From contig JACVRN010000012.1 of assembly GCA_014534425.1 (NCBI GenBank), positions 1 to 64,000 of the forward strand: a DNA stretch of 64,000 bases. The letters run 5' to 3'. Both the position numbers and the translations under genes were made by a program. The notes under the pieces were generated by a model, which ran no database searches, had not been told where the DNA came from, and was given only the letters and a program-made list of their open reading frames with translations. Below, one piece after another: positions 25,963-34,379 of the stretch (its first letter is position 1; the number at the start of each line of letters is the position of its first letter). The stretch is from Pyrinomonadaceae bacterium (GTDB lineage Bacteria; Acidobacteriota; Blastocatellia; Pyrinomonadales; Pyrinomonadaceae).

Positions 25963-26084
25963 AGCGCCTAACAAAACTGTAGGGGCTGGGCTTCTCCCTT
26001 CCCGCGTGTATACGAAACAGAGCGGGCAGGGACAAGCCCTGCCCCTACAAATATCATGACGCCGTAGGTTTTGTTAGGCGCTCT
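25961..26084. repeat. Nested palindrome: GTAGGGGC inverted pair inside attC-like arms
   Basis: Outer arms AGAGCGCCTAACAAAAC (25961-25977) and their reverse complement (26067-26084) enclose an inverted pair of GTAGGGGC repeats (25979-26048). The outer arms contain GCCTAAC and GTTAGGC, which match the integron attC R-box consensus, but the interior is the common repeat rather than normal L boxes. The left arm overlaps the stop codon of the upstream glycosyltransferase. No coding content. Confidence 0.85.
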
Positions 26085-26110
26085 TAGGATTCCTTCATCC
26101 CATTAATCAA

Positions 26111-27001
26111 ATGAGTACGACGCTGCGCTTGTGGCAACTAAGATTTCTGGAAGGGATAGGCGTCAAGAGTTTTCGCGCGCGTAGCGGCCTCAACCAGCCT
26201 TTCATCTGTCATCTGGGCGATTTTCTCGGAGAGCATCCCTTTTACAACGCCGACTGTAGCCGCGACGAAATCACCATCATATCGGCGTGGTGCAGCCAGT
26301 TTGATGAGCCGATTATTTTGGACGTGGGCGGCAACGTGGGCTTCATAACCACGCAGGTCGCTCAACTGTTGCGTGACAAAAATCCGCGCGTCTTCAGCTT
26401 TGAACCCGTGCCGCCAACGTTCCGCCGTCTGGTTGAATCTGTTCGGCGTTTAGGGTTGGAAGATTACGTCTATCCGATTTGCAGCGCACTCTCGGACGCG
26501 CCGAAGCTGGCACGCATCTGGTACGCCGAGCGTGCTTCGCTCTTTGCTCAAATCTCTGACGACAGACCAACGGAGCGCGTCGGAAATAAAAGCGCGTGGT
26601 GCAGCGCCCTGACTCTGGATGATGTTCATGCGGCCATCAGCCACATGCCCACTCTCATTAAAGTTGACGTTGAAGGCCATGAGGTCAAAGTGTTCGCGGG
26701 GGCGAAACGGTTATTGTCATGTGCGGAGCGCCCGGCGATTCTCTTCGAGCTAAATCCCATGACGCTTAATGAGACGGGCGGTCGTATCGGAGAGTTGAAT
26801 GAGATGCTTGGCGGCTATCGCTTCTTCTACGTCAACGATTTCGAGGGCCAGCGCATGAGATTTGGTGAGCCGGTCGCAGAGCTTGAAAGCATTCAGTGGG
26901 TCTCGAATATCTTCGCCGTGCCGCAGAGGCCGGAGGCGGAGCGTCTGTGGTCTCAAGCCGTCGGGGACGCCGAAAGAATTCTGAAGTCATACCGCAAGTA
27001 G
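26111..27001 (+). CDS. FkbM-family SAM-dependent methyltransferase
   Basis: A 296-residue FkbM-type methyltransferase. SAM motif ILDVGGNVGFITTQVAQLL lies near residue 74, VFSFEPVPPTFRRL near 97 and LIKVDVEGHEVKVFAGA near 183. The VDVEGHE form is the classical FkbM signature and differs from the neighbouring copies (IDIEGGE, VDIDGGE), so the three are divergent paralogues rather than recent duplicates. It probably O-methylates a sugar hydroxyl of the exported glycan. It is preceded by the repeat and followed 9 bp later by a family 2 glycosyltransferase gene. Confidence 0.92.
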   Translation: MSTTLRLWQLRFLEGIGVKSFRARSGLNQPFICHLGDFLGEHPFYNADCSRDEITIISAWCSQFDEPIILDVGGNVGFITTQVAQLLRDKNPRVFSFEPVPPTFRRLVESVRRLGLEDYVYPICSALSDAPKLARIWYAERASLFAQISDDRPTERVGNKSAWCSALTLDDVHAAISHMPTLIKVDVEGHEVKVFAGAKRLLSCAERPAILFELNPMTLNETGGRIGELNEMLGGYRFFYVNDFEGQRMRFGEPVAELESIQWVSNIFAVPQRPEAERLWSQAVGDAERILKSYRK

Positions 27002-27010
27002 CTTTATCGA

Positions 27011-27958
27011 ATGACCCTGACACTTCCGATTTCGGCCATCGTCCCTACCCGAGAGCGAGCAACTGTTCTTAACAGAATGCTCTTGAGTCTCGCGGCGCAG
27101 TCCGCTCAGCCTGTGGAGATGATAGTGGTGGATGCTTCCCGTGCGGACGAGACCGAGAAGTTGTGCGGGGCAAAGATTGAAGGACTCGCAACCAGAATAG
27201 AGTATCACCGCGCGACTGCTACGGGAGCCGCGACGCAGCGCAGTCAGGCGATTGCTCATGCCAGGCAGGATGCGATTCTGTTTCTTGACGACGACATTGT
27301 TTTCGAGGCCGATTGCATCCTGCATCTCTGGGAAGCTTTAGAGAGCGATGCGCGTATGGGTGGCGCGAGCGCCATGATTACCAACCAGCGATATTTTCCG
27401 CCGGGACGCCTGAGCCGCACGCTCTTTAGAGTTCTTCATGGCCGCGCCGAGGAAACTTACGCGGGGCTGTGCATCGGCCCGGCCTTCAACCTGCTGCCCG
27501 AAGACAGGGAAGATTTGCCGGAGGTTGTGCCGGTGGAGTGGCTGAACACAACATGCACGCTCTACAGGCGCAAGGCTTTGCCGCAGCCTCTCTTCGATAG
27601 CCACTTCACAGGGTATTCCCTGATGGAAGATGTCACGCTCTCGCTCAAGGTCGGTCGGAAGTGGAGACTTGCGAACGCTAGGCTGGCGAAGATTTTCCAT
27701 GACTCTCAACCGGGTGCTCACAAGAACAGTGCTGCGGCTGTGGCTCGCATGGAGCTTGTCAACCGACATTACGTGATGACGCGCGTGCTGGGCCGCAGGA
27801 GTTTTTCGGACTACTTGAAGCTGGGGCTGTATGAAACCTTCGGCATCGTCACGTCGCTCAGTTCAATCAGTGCATGGCGTACTTTGCCTGCCGTGCTGTT
27901 GGGCAAGCTCTCGGCAGTCGGCAGCGTTCTCACGACCAGAGATTCCAGCGAGGCATGA
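27011..27958 (+). CDS. Family 2 glycosyltransferase
   Basis: A 315-residue GT-A enzyme. The nucleotide-binding start ISAIVPTRERATVLNRML and the metal-binding acidic motif AILFLDDDIVFE (about residue 90) define family GT2. The later stretch GYSLMEDVTLSLKVGRKWRL contains the acceptor-side ED motif where the catalytic base is expected. There are no membrane segments except a possible peripheral helix near the C-terminus. The stop overlaps the next GT2 gene (ATGA), so the pair is translationally coupled. Confidence 0.92.
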   Translation: MTLTLPISAIVPTRERATVLNRMLLSLAAQSAQPVEMIVVDASRADETEKLCGAKIEGLATRIEYHRATATGAATQRSQAIAHARQDAILFLDDDIVFEADCILHLWEALESDARMGGASAMITNQRYFPPGRLSRTLFRVLHGRAEETYAGLCIGPAFNLLPEDREDLPEVVPVEWLNTTCTLYRRKALPQPLFDSHFTGYSLMEDVTLSLKVGRKWRLANARLAKIFHDSQPGAHKNSAAAVARMELVNRHYVMTRVLGRRSFSDYLKLGLYETFGIVTSLSSISAWRTLPAVLLGKLSAVGSVLTTRDSSEA

Positions 27959-28806
27959 AAGTTCTGATAGGTATCACGACGCGCAACCGCGCACAGATTC
28001 TTCCTAAAGCTATTCAATCGGCTTTGGAGCAGGATTATCCAGATAAAGAGGTCGCGGTTTTTGACGACGCTTCGACGGATGAGACCAGGGATTTACGCGA
28101 GCGCTTCCCGCAGGTGCGCTGGCAGAGGGCCGAAGAGACGCAGGGGATTACAAGGGCGCGCAATCGTTTGATGAGTGAAACGGACGCGGAGCTTTATTTC
28201 AGCCTTGACGACGACGCGTGGTTCATCAAAGGCGACGAGATTTCAGTCGGAGTCAAACTACTTAAAGAGCAACCGCAAGTCGCTGCGCTTGCCTATGACA
28301 TTCTCTCGCCGGACAAACCTGAGATGGGCGAGCGCGCCGCTCCTTACCGCACGCACATGTACATAGGCTGCGGCCACCTGCTGCGTCTTTCGGCGGCGAG
28401 GGAGCTTGGATATTACACGCCCAGTCCAGGCTTCTACGGCAGCGAGGAGAAAGACCTTTGCGTGCGGCTCTTGAATAGCGGCTACGAGGTGATGTTCCTG
28501 CCGGGCGTTCACATCTGGCACGACAAAGCTATGCTAGCGCGCAGTCTTCCAGCGCAGCATGCTTCGGGCGTCTGCAACGATTTCGTCTTCGCATTTCGTC
28601 GCTGCCCGTTTCCTATGGTGTTGTGGTGCCTGCCGGGAAAAGCTGTCAGTCACTTAAGGTTCGCCGCAGGTAACGGCTTCGTAAAGCCCTGTCTTGAGGG
28701 GATGTTTCTTTTCTTAAAATCCCTGCGCGGCGTAATTGGGACGAGAGAGCCTGTCAGCCCTGTGGCCTTTCGTGAATTTCTAAGACGCTCGCGCGCTGGC
28801 TTATGA
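27955..28806 (+). CDS. Family 2 glycosyltransferase
   Basis: A 283-residue GT2 enzyme if started at the ATG at 27955, which overlaps the previous stop by four bases. The track's start at 27874 reads through the preceding gene and adds residues unlike the family. Motifs are ITTRNRAQILPKAIQSALEQ, VFDDASTDET and the DxD-type metal motif LDDDAWFI. GFYGSEEKDLCVRLL supplies the likely catalytic acid region. It overlaps the following acyltransferase gene by four bases. Donor and linkage are not predictable from the sequence. Confidence 0.92.
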   Translation: MKVLIGITTRNRAQILPKAIQSALEQDYPDKEVAVFDDASTDETRDLRERFPQVRWQRAEETQGITRARNRLMSETDAELYFSLDDDAWFIKGDEISVGVKLLKEQPQVAALAYDILSPDKPEMGERAAPYRTHMYIGCGHLLRLSAARELGYYTPSPGFYGSEEKDLCVRLLNSGYEVMFLPGVHIWHDKAMLARSLPAQHASGVCNDFVFAFRRCPFPMVLWCLPGKAVSHLRFAAGNGFVKPCLEGMFLFLKSLRGVIGTREPVSPVAFREFLRRSRAGL

Positions 28807-29414
28807 GTTTGGAAAGGTTCGAGCCGTATCTGCTGAAGTCTTCGCGTGGCTTAATGAGCCGTGTGCGCCTCTTCTGTTACCGGCTGCTTGGTCTTAAAGC
28901 GGGGCCGCGTAACCGTATGGAAGCGGGGCGTGCGCGCCGCCTGTCGCAGATAGAAATTGGCAGCCACAACGCTCTGACCGAAGGCTGCTGGCTCTGGCCC
29001 GAAGATGCTCCCTTTGACGGCGTGCGTATTCGCATAGGCAACAGGAACTATTTCAACCGCAACGTGATGATTGACGCCTGCGGCTATGTAGAGATAGGCG
29101 ACGACAACATGTTCGGGCCGGATATTTACATCACCGACTCCGACCACAGCTTCGGCTACGGCCTGCTTCCAAGCGAACAGCCCATGCAGAAGGGGCAGGT
29201 CAAGATAGGCAACGGCTGCTGGATAGGCGCGAAGGCCGTCATTTTGAAGAATGTGGAGCTTGGGGACTACTGCGTGGTGGCGGCGGGCGCAGTCGTCACC
29301 CGAAGCTTCCCCTCAGGCTCCGTCATAGCGGGCGTCCCGGCTAGATTGCAAAAGACTCTTGAGACCTTGGACTCCTACGAAGCAAAAGAGCGGGAGATCG
29401 AGGCTAAAGCTTGA
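28803..29414 (+). CDS. Left-handed beta-helix (hexapeptide) acyltransferase
   Basis: A 203-residue WbbJ/MaA-type O-acetyltransferase. Hexapeptide repeats run from about residue 70 (RIRIGNRNYFNRNVMIDACG) to 175 and give a left-handed beta-helix. The catalytic His is probably in TDSDHSFGYG, and the ending GAVVTRSFPSGSVIAGVPAR is characteristic of the family. It would transfer an acetyl or other acyl group to a sugar hydroxyl of the glycan. It is the last gene before the 21-bp tandem array. Confidence 0.92.
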   Translation: MSLERFEPYLLKSSRGLMSRVRLFCYRLLGLKAGPRNRMEAGRARRLSQIEIGSHNALTEGCWLWPEDAPFDGVRIRIGNRNYFNRNVMIDACGYVEIGDDNMFGPDIYITDSDHSFGYGLLPSEQPMQKGQVKIGNGCWIGAKAVILKNVELGDYCVVAAGAVVTRSFPSGSVIAGVPARLQKTLETLDSYEAKEREIEAKA

Positions 29415-29428
29415 CATTTCAAGGGCTT

Positions 29429-29740
29429 CGCGGTCAGGAGGCGCGGCTTCGCGGGCATCGTTTGCGGCCCCGCAATTGATAAATGCAGCCACGCAAAAGG
29501 TAACTCGCTGCCGCAGACGCCAAATGCAGCAACGCAACTGGCGGTTGCGAGGCCGCAACTGCTAATGGGGACACGCAAATGGTAATTGCGGCCTCGCATC
29601 TGCCGTCTGCGGTTACGCATCTAGCAATTGCAGGCGCGCAAGAGGGGCTGCGCTGACGCAGATGCCAATTGCGCCCACGCATCCGGTAACTACGGCGGCT
29701 CACATGGTAGCTGCGCTTGTGCAAAAGGCGCATACGGCAT
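29429..29740. repeat. 21-bp tandem minisatellite, about 15 degenerate units
   Basis: Fifteen consecutive units of 20 or 21 bases, most beginning CGCA and ending near GCGGCC/GCGxxx. Examples are CGCAACTGGCGGTTGCGAGG at 29533 and CGCAAATGGTAATTGCGGCC at 29574. Twelve units are 21 and three are 20 bases long, so the array does not keep one reading frame. Many units are themselves dyads (CGCAA...TTGCG) and could fold as small hairpins. It fills the gap between the acyltransferase and FkbM genes. Nearly all frames stay open through it, which creates spurious ORFs on both strands in the track. Confidence 0.9.
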
Positions 29741-29762
29741 TGAGGCTGGAAAGAGCGAGAGT

Positions 29763-30428
29763 GTGAAACAGCTTGTTAAGCGATTGATATTGCCCGGCGG
29801 TCGGCGGCTGAGGCGTCTGCGCGGCGGCATAGCGGGAGGGATGCTGATGGAGCTTGACCTTGCTCATCAGTCGCAGCGCTACTTCGGGTTGGACGAGCGG
29901 GAGTTGCTGCGCCCGCTTCGTCGTCTTATCGCTGAGTGTGCAAGCCTTATAGATGTTGGCGCAAACGACGGCTACTACACTATGGCTTTCCTGCGGTCAA
30001 AGGACAAGTGCGTGGTGGCGTGCGAACCCGGCCCGGCTATGGAGCGCCTTCTAGCCAACGCGCGGGCCAACGGTTACGAAACGGGCGAGCGCTTTAGAGC
30101 GGAGCGCAGGCTCGTTGGTCTTGATAAAGAGGGCATTTCAATCGCGGAACTCGTAAAGGACTTACCGCACCCTGTTCTGCTGAAGGTGGACATAGACGGC
30201 GGCGAGTTCGAGTTGTTGCAGAGCGCCGAAAGGTGCGACCGTTTGCATGAGCTTCGCTGGTTGATTGAAACGCACTCGCCTGAACTGGAAAAGCAGTGCG
30301 TCGCGTGGCTTCAATCTCACGGCTACCGAACCGAGATTATTTACAACGCGCGCTGGCGCGTGCTCCTGCCCGAAGAGAGGCCGATTGAGCACAACCGTTG
30401 GCTCCTTGCCGAACATGAACAATTGTAG
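29763..30428 (+). CDS. FkbM-family SAM-dependent methyltransferase
   Basis: A 221-residue protein from the GTG at 29763 (MKQLVKRLILPG). The track's start at 29628 lies inside the 21-bp array and adds a Cys/Ala/Gly-rich stretch foreign to the family. SAM motif is SLIDVGANDGYYTMAFL, followed by VACEPGPAMERLL, and the family signature is LLKVDIDGGEFELL. It is shorter than the other two FkbM proteins, lacking their N-terminal extension. It probably modifies a sugar of the glycan. The stop codon is embedded in the next palindromic repeat. Confidence 0.88.
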   Translation: MKQLVKRLILPGGRRLRRLRGGIAGGMLMELDLAHQSQRYFGLDERELLRPLRRLIAECASLIDVGANDGYYTMAFLRSKDKCVVACEPGPAMERLLANARANGYETGERFRAERRLVGLDKEGISIAELVKDLPHPVLLKVDIDGGEFELLQSAERCDRLHELRWLIETHSPELEKQCVAWLQSHGYRTEIIYNARWRVLLPEERPIEHNRWLLAEHEQL

Positions 30429-30501
30429 GGGCAGGGCTTGTCTCTGCACGCGTTATTATTTGCATTAATCAGAGCGGGCAGAGGACTTGCCCTGCCCCTA
30501 C
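30425..30501. repeat. GTAGGGGC palindromic repeat, inverted pair
   Basis: Two repeat units in inverted orientation (GTAGGGGCAGGGCTTGTCTC and its complement-like partner ending GCCCTGCCCCTAC) are separated by an AT-rich spacer. The organisation is the same as at 25979-26048. It spans the stop codon of the FkbM gene and ends 5 bp before the first possible start of the next gene, so it is transcribed as part of the locus mRNA. Confidence 0.9.
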
Positions 30502-30535
30502 AATTATGGCGCTGCAAGCCACGTTCAATTGCAAG

Positions 30536-31738
30536 ATGGTTCTGCTGGCACATCCTGGAACGCAGTACTCGTACCAACTCGCAAGACAGTTGGCGCGGCA
30601 CGGCTCGCTTTATCAGTTCTGGACTGGCTTCGCACTCTCTGCCGAAGGAGCGCAGGGACAGTTCGCCAGATTGCTGCCAGCAAAGTTTCAGAGGCGCATT
30701 GCGAATCGCCTGGTGCGCGGAGTCGAGGCGAGCCGCTTACGCACCATGCCCGGACTCGAGTGGAAAGCCCTCAAGCGCATTCGACGGCACGAGTCGCCGC
30801 AGAAGGTCTTCCACGAGCGGAACCGAATCTTTCAGGAGAGAATCCCTGTCTACGCTCTCGAACGGGCAAACGCGCTCGTGGGCTTTGACACCTCTTCGTG
30901 GATAATAGCGGAGCGCGCGTTGAAGCTGGGCAAGCCTTTCTTTCTTGATCAAAGCATCTCGCACCCTTTGGCGAATCAAAGCATCATGCAAAGGGTCGCG
31001 CGCTCTTATCCGGAATGGCAGAAGACCATACAGCCGCGCCTGCCGGAAGTCCTGGATTGCGAGCAGCGCGAGTATCAACTGGCGACCATGATTATCGCCG
31101 CCAGTTCCTTCACCAGGCGCACGCTCATCAGTCATGGAGTAGCGCCGGAGAAGATAGTCGTCAACCCTTACGGCGTTGACCTTGAGTTGTTCCACCCTCC
31201 CGCACAAAGACGCGAGCGCACACGTTTACGCTTCCTCTTTCTAGGCTCTGTTGACGCGCGTAAGGGCGCGCCGCTTCTGGTAGAAGCCTGGCGACGCATG
31301 GCTATGAAGAACGCAGATCTATTGCTGGTCGGCCCCGTCACGGACGAAGAGCGCCGACTGATCCCAGAATTGCCTGGACTCAAGGTTATGGGAAAGCTTC
31401 CGCACAGAGAGTTGCCGGAGTTGTTGAGACAATGCGATGTGCTGGTCTTCCCAAGCTACTGCGAGGGCTTCGCGCAAGTTCTGCTGGAAGCTATGGCGAG
31501 CGGGATGCCCATTATCACGACCGAAGCGACGGCAGGCCCAGACCTCATTACCGACGGCGTGGAGGGCAAGATTATTCCTTCGGGCAATCTGGATGCGCTC
31601 ATTGATGCCATGCGGCATTTCGCAGGCCAGCCCGAAGAGATAGAGAAGTCTGCGGTTGCAGCGCGTCGCAGCGCAGAGCGTTTTTCATGGGACGCTTACG
31701 GCGACCGTTGGCAGCAGATTCTAAGGGAGCACGCCTGA
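30536..31738 (+). CDS. Family 4-type glycosyltransferase
   Basis: A 400-residue GT-B enzyme from ATG 30536 (MVLLAHPGTQYSYQLARQL); ATG 30506, in the track, adds ten residues right after the repeat. The C-lobe has the GT4 donor site: FLFLGSVDARKGAPLLVEAW, then VFPSYCEGFAQVLLEAMASG with the catalytic E-x7-E. The middle (IIAASSFTRRTLISHGVAPE) is typical. It acts on the cytoplasmic face on a lipid-linked glycan; specificity is unknown. The stop overlaps the next start (TGATG). Confidence 0.92.
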   Translation: MVLLAHPGTQYSYQLARQLARHGSLYQFWTGFALSAEGAQGQFARLLPAKFQRRIANRLVRGVEASRLRTMPGLEWKALKRIRRHESPQKVFHERNRIFQERIPVYALERANALVGFDTSSWIIAERALKLGKPFFLDQSISHPLANQSIMQRVARSYPEWQKTIQPRLPEVLDCEQREYQLATMIIAASSFTRRTLISHGVAPEKIVVNPYGVDLELFHPPAQRRERTRLRFLFLGSVDARKGAPLLVEAWRRMAMKNADLLLVGPVTDEERRLIPELPGLKVMGKLPHRELPELLRQCDVLVFPSYCEGFAQVLLEAMASGMPIITTEATAGPDLITDGVEGKIIPSGNLDALIDAMRHFAGQPEEIEKSAVAARRSAERFSWDAYGDRWQQILREHA

Positions 31739-32994
31739 TGCTTGCCATCTTGACCACGCACCCGATTCAATATCAAGTGCCACTCTGGCAAGCGCTGGCG
31801 CGCGACGGCTCGGTGCCGTTCGAGGTCTGGTACTTGAGCGACCACGGCGTCAAGCCTTCCTTCGATGTCGAGTTCAAAAAATCGTTCGCATGGGATTTGG
31901 ATATGCTCGCGGGCCACCCGCATCGCTTTCTGAAGGTCAATAGTGATGCGAACGTAGATCGCTTCAATAAGCTGCGGCTGGTAGAGCCGCTCGAAAAAGT
32001 TTTTCGAGAAAAGAATGTGCGAGCGCTTTGGGTTCAGGGCTGGCAGGTAAGAGCTTACTGGCAGGCCGTGTGGCAGGCGCACGCCGCAGGCATTCCCATC
32101 TGGCTTCGCGGCGAAAGCAACGACCTCCAGCCTACGCCGCCTATGAAAAAACAGATTAAGAGAATCCTGTTGGGGCAGTTCTTCCGGCGCGTGAGCGAGT
32201 TTCTTTACATAGGCCAGGCCAACCGTCGCCTTTACGAGAGCTTTGGCGCGCGTGCGGAACAACTGCACCCAGCGCCCTACTGCGTTGATAACCAGCGCTT
32301 CGCGCGGCAGGCCGAAGAGTTGAGACCGCAGCGCGCAGAGTTTCGTCGCCAGTGGAACATTCCTAAAGATGCTCTCTGCATACTGTTCGCCGGAAAGTTC
32401 ATCCCGAAAAAACACCCGCTCGATTTGATTACCGCAACGCTGGATTCTCGCCTGCGTAATCTTGGGCTAAGACTGCACCTGCTTTTCGTAGGCGCGGGAG
32501 AGCTTGGGCGTGAGCTTAGAGAAGTTTGTCACGTAGCCTTTGACGCGGACGACCCCAAGGCAAAGCATGCGGACGCCGCACAACTAAACGGCCACGCGCC
32601 TTACGCTTCCTTCACGGGCTTTCTGAATCAGACGGAAATCTCGAAAGCTTACGTGGCCGCAGACTGCCTTGTGTTGCCGAGCGACTACGGCGAGACCTGG
32701 GGGCTGGTTGTCAACGAAGCTATGGCGAGCGGGTTGTCGTGTCTCGCTAGCGACGCCTGCGGTTGCAGCGAAGACCTAATCGCTCCGCTCAATCCGGCTT
32801 ACCGCTTCCGCGTGGGCGATGCCGCCTCGCTCGCAAGCGCGCTTCTTTCCTTTATAGAGCAGCCCGCATCAAGCGCCGCGCTGCGAGAGCAGGTGGATAA
32901 ATTCAATCTTTCGGTTTCGGTCGAGACCGTGCGCCGCCTTTATCAGAGCAGCTATAGAAACGGAGGTATCTGTGAGAGCAAAAAGGACGGATAA
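31738..32994 (+). CDS. Family 4-type glycosyltransferase
   Basis: A 418-residue GT-B enzyme. The ATG at 31738 sits in a TGATG overlap with AAGGGAG upstream, so the longer track start (31687) is rejected. The N-lobe opens with MLAILTTHPIQYQVPLWQAL, and the C-lobe opens with ILFAGKFIPKKHPLDLI. The donor site is LPSDYGETWGLVVNEAMASG with the E-x7-E pair. A segment with several His and Asp residues (about 260-295) precedes the last helices. It overlaps the following methyltransferase gene by 23 bases, indicating coupled translation. Confidence 0.92.
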   Translation: MLAILTTHPIQYQVPLWQALARDGSVPFEVWYLSDHGVKPSFDVEFKKSFAWDLDMLAGHPHRFLKVNSDANVDRFNKLRLVEPLEKVFREKNVRALWVQGWQVRAYWQAVWQAHAAGIPIWLRGESNDLQPTPPMKKQIKRILLGQFFRRVSEFLYIGQANRRLYESFGARAEQLHPAPYCVDNQRFARQAEELRPQRAEFRRQWNIPKDALCILFAGKFIPKKHPLDLITATLDSRLRNLGLRLHLLFVGAGELGRELREVCHVAFDADDPKAKHADAAQLNGHAPYASFTGFLNQTEISKAYVAADCLVLPSDYGETWGLVVNEAMASGLSCLASDACGCSEDLIAPLNPAYRFRVGDAASLASALLSFIEQPASSAALREQVDKFNLSVSVETVRRLYQSSYRNGGICESKKDG

Positions 32995-33745
32995 AGACTG
33001 GGAGGCTTGTGCACAAATATCTCCCTACTACGCGGTTTCAATCTACGACAAATTTAATGCGAAGGATTTAGATGATGAACTGGTCGCGGAGTTCTTTGAA
33101 TCCGGCGAAGACTACATCGCTACTGTTCTGGGATTTATCAAAAACCATCTGGACGCAGATTTTCAGCCCGCGCGATGTCTTGATTTCGGGTGCGGAACCG
33201 GACGCTTGGCTATTCCTCTGGCTAAAAGATTTTCCGCCGTCACAGGCGTTGACGTTTCAGAAACCATGCTGGCCGAGGCGGAGCGAAACTGCCGCAACTT
33301 CGCTCTCGAAAACATAGAGTTCGTATGCTCGGACGACATGCTGTCAAAGGTCAAAGGCAAGTTCGATTTTATAAACTCTTACATCGTCTTCCAGCATATT
33401 GAGCCTAGGCGCGGTGAAGCGTTGTTGAAGAGAATGATAGATTTGCTGGCAGACGACGGCATAGCTGCGCTGCATTTCACGTACAGCGTAAACAGGAGTG
33501 TGGCCGCGAGGCTTAAATACTGGCTGCATGCCTCCGTCCCTTTAGCTCATAATCTGATAAATCTGTTGAAGGGCAGAAAATTCAACCATCCGTACACACT
33601 GATAAATCAATACGATCTGAACAAGCTCTTCCGCATGGTTCAGGATAACGGCTGCGAGCAAGCGTATTTGAGGTTTTCCAATCACGACGGGTTATTAGGT
33701 GTGATACTGATGTTTCAGAAAAGCCGCGTCGGCATCGTCTGGTAA
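32972..33745 (+). CDS. Class I SAM-dependent methyltransferase
   Basis: A 257-residue methyltransferase. The GTG start has CGGAGGT six bases upstream and lies inside the 3' end of the preceding glycosyltransferase gene. SAM motif I is CLDFGCGTGRLAIPLAKRF (about residue 69), post-I VTGVDVSETML, and motif IV FINSYIVFQHIE. The C-terminal part is less typical (LINQYDLNKLFRMVQDNG). It is the first of three consecutive, unrelated methyltransferase genes. The methyl acceptor is probably a sugar, but could be a carrier-bound intermediate. Confidence 0.9.
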   Translation: MRAKRTDKDWEACAQISPYYAVSIYDKFNAKDLDDELVAEFFESGEDYIATVLGFIKNHLDADFQPARCLDFGCGTGRLAIPLAKRFSAVTGVDVSETMLAEAERNCRNFALENIEFVCSDDMLSKVKGKFDFINSYIVFQHIEPRRGEALLKRMIDLLADDGIAALHFTYSVNRSVAARLKYWLHASVPLAHNLINLLKGRKFNHPYTLINQYDLNKLFRMVQDNGCEQAYLRFSNHDGLLGVILMFQKSRVGIVW

Positions 33746-33758
33746 AGCAAGGATTATT

Positions 33759-34379
33759 ATGTTCGAGCCACCAAACGCACTCTACAGGCGTCCGCGTCTA
33801 CTGAATCCGCTTCACGCGCTAGGAGTTTTCAAGGCGCATAGTCAGACCAATGCTATGGAATTAGAGTACCTGGCCCGCTATGCGAAAGGACACCGCATTG
33901 CTCTTGAGATTGGTTCTTACATGGGCGTTTCGGCCAGAGTAATTGCGAAAGAGCTTGCGCCCGGCGGGAAACTCTACTGTGTTGACCCGTGGGAGATTCA
34001 TCACGGAAGGGAGAATCCTTGCTGGACTATCTGTAAGAGAGAACTGCGAAGAAATGCTCTGCTCGACCGCGTAGAGTTTCTGCATGGATTCAGCTACGAG
34101 ATGGAGAACGCCATGCCTGCGGGCTGCGACTTCATCTTTGTCGACGGCGACCATACGTACGAGGGGCTGGAGCGTGATTGGACGATTGTCATGCGGCGTT
34201 TGTCGCCGGGTGGGATTCTTTGCCTGCACGATACGACCGTGCCCGAAGCAGAGCCTTACAGACAGTTCGGAACGGTCAGGTTTTTCGACGAGGTCGTGCG
34301 GCATCATCCTGAGCTTGAATGGCTGGAATGTTGCTACAGCATGAACGTCCTGAGACGCAAGATTGTGACGGATGCATAA
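33759..34379 (+). CDS. Class I SAM-dependent methyltransferase (Methyltransf_24 type)
   Basis: A 206-residue protein. IALEIGSYMGVSARVIAKEL forms the SAM loop, LYCVDPWEI the ribose-binding acidic end, and FIFVDGDHTYEGLERDW the metal/substrate motif of macrocin-O-methyltransferase-like enzymes. GGILCLHDTTV completes it. Members of this group O-methylate sugars in antibiotics and glycans and often need a divalent metal, held here by the VDGDH aspartates. It overlaps the next gene by eight bases. Confidence 0.9.
   Translation: MFEPPNALYRRPRLLNPLHALGVFKAHSQTNAMELEYLARYAKGHRIALEIGSYMGVSARVIAKELAPGGKLYCVDPWEIHHGRENPCWTICKRELRRNALLDRVEFLHGFSYEMENAMPAGCDFIFVDGDHTYEGLERDWTIVMRRLSPGGILCLHDTTVPEAEPYRQFGTVRFFDEVVRHHPELEWLECCYSMNVLRRKIVTDA

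Noticed and set aside
29434-29733. Cys/Arg-rich ORFs through the 21-bp array on both strands
   Set aside because: The array lacks stops by chance and its 20-base units break any repeating peptide frame, so these are not supported as proteins.
29429-29740. CRISPR array
   Set aside because: Unit length is about 21 bases with no alternation of constant repeats and unique spacers, and no cas genes are nearby.
30487-30905. Alternative plus-strand ORFs at the start of the glycosyltransferase gene
   Set aside because: They begin in the palindromic repeat and run out of frame with the clear GT4 protein.
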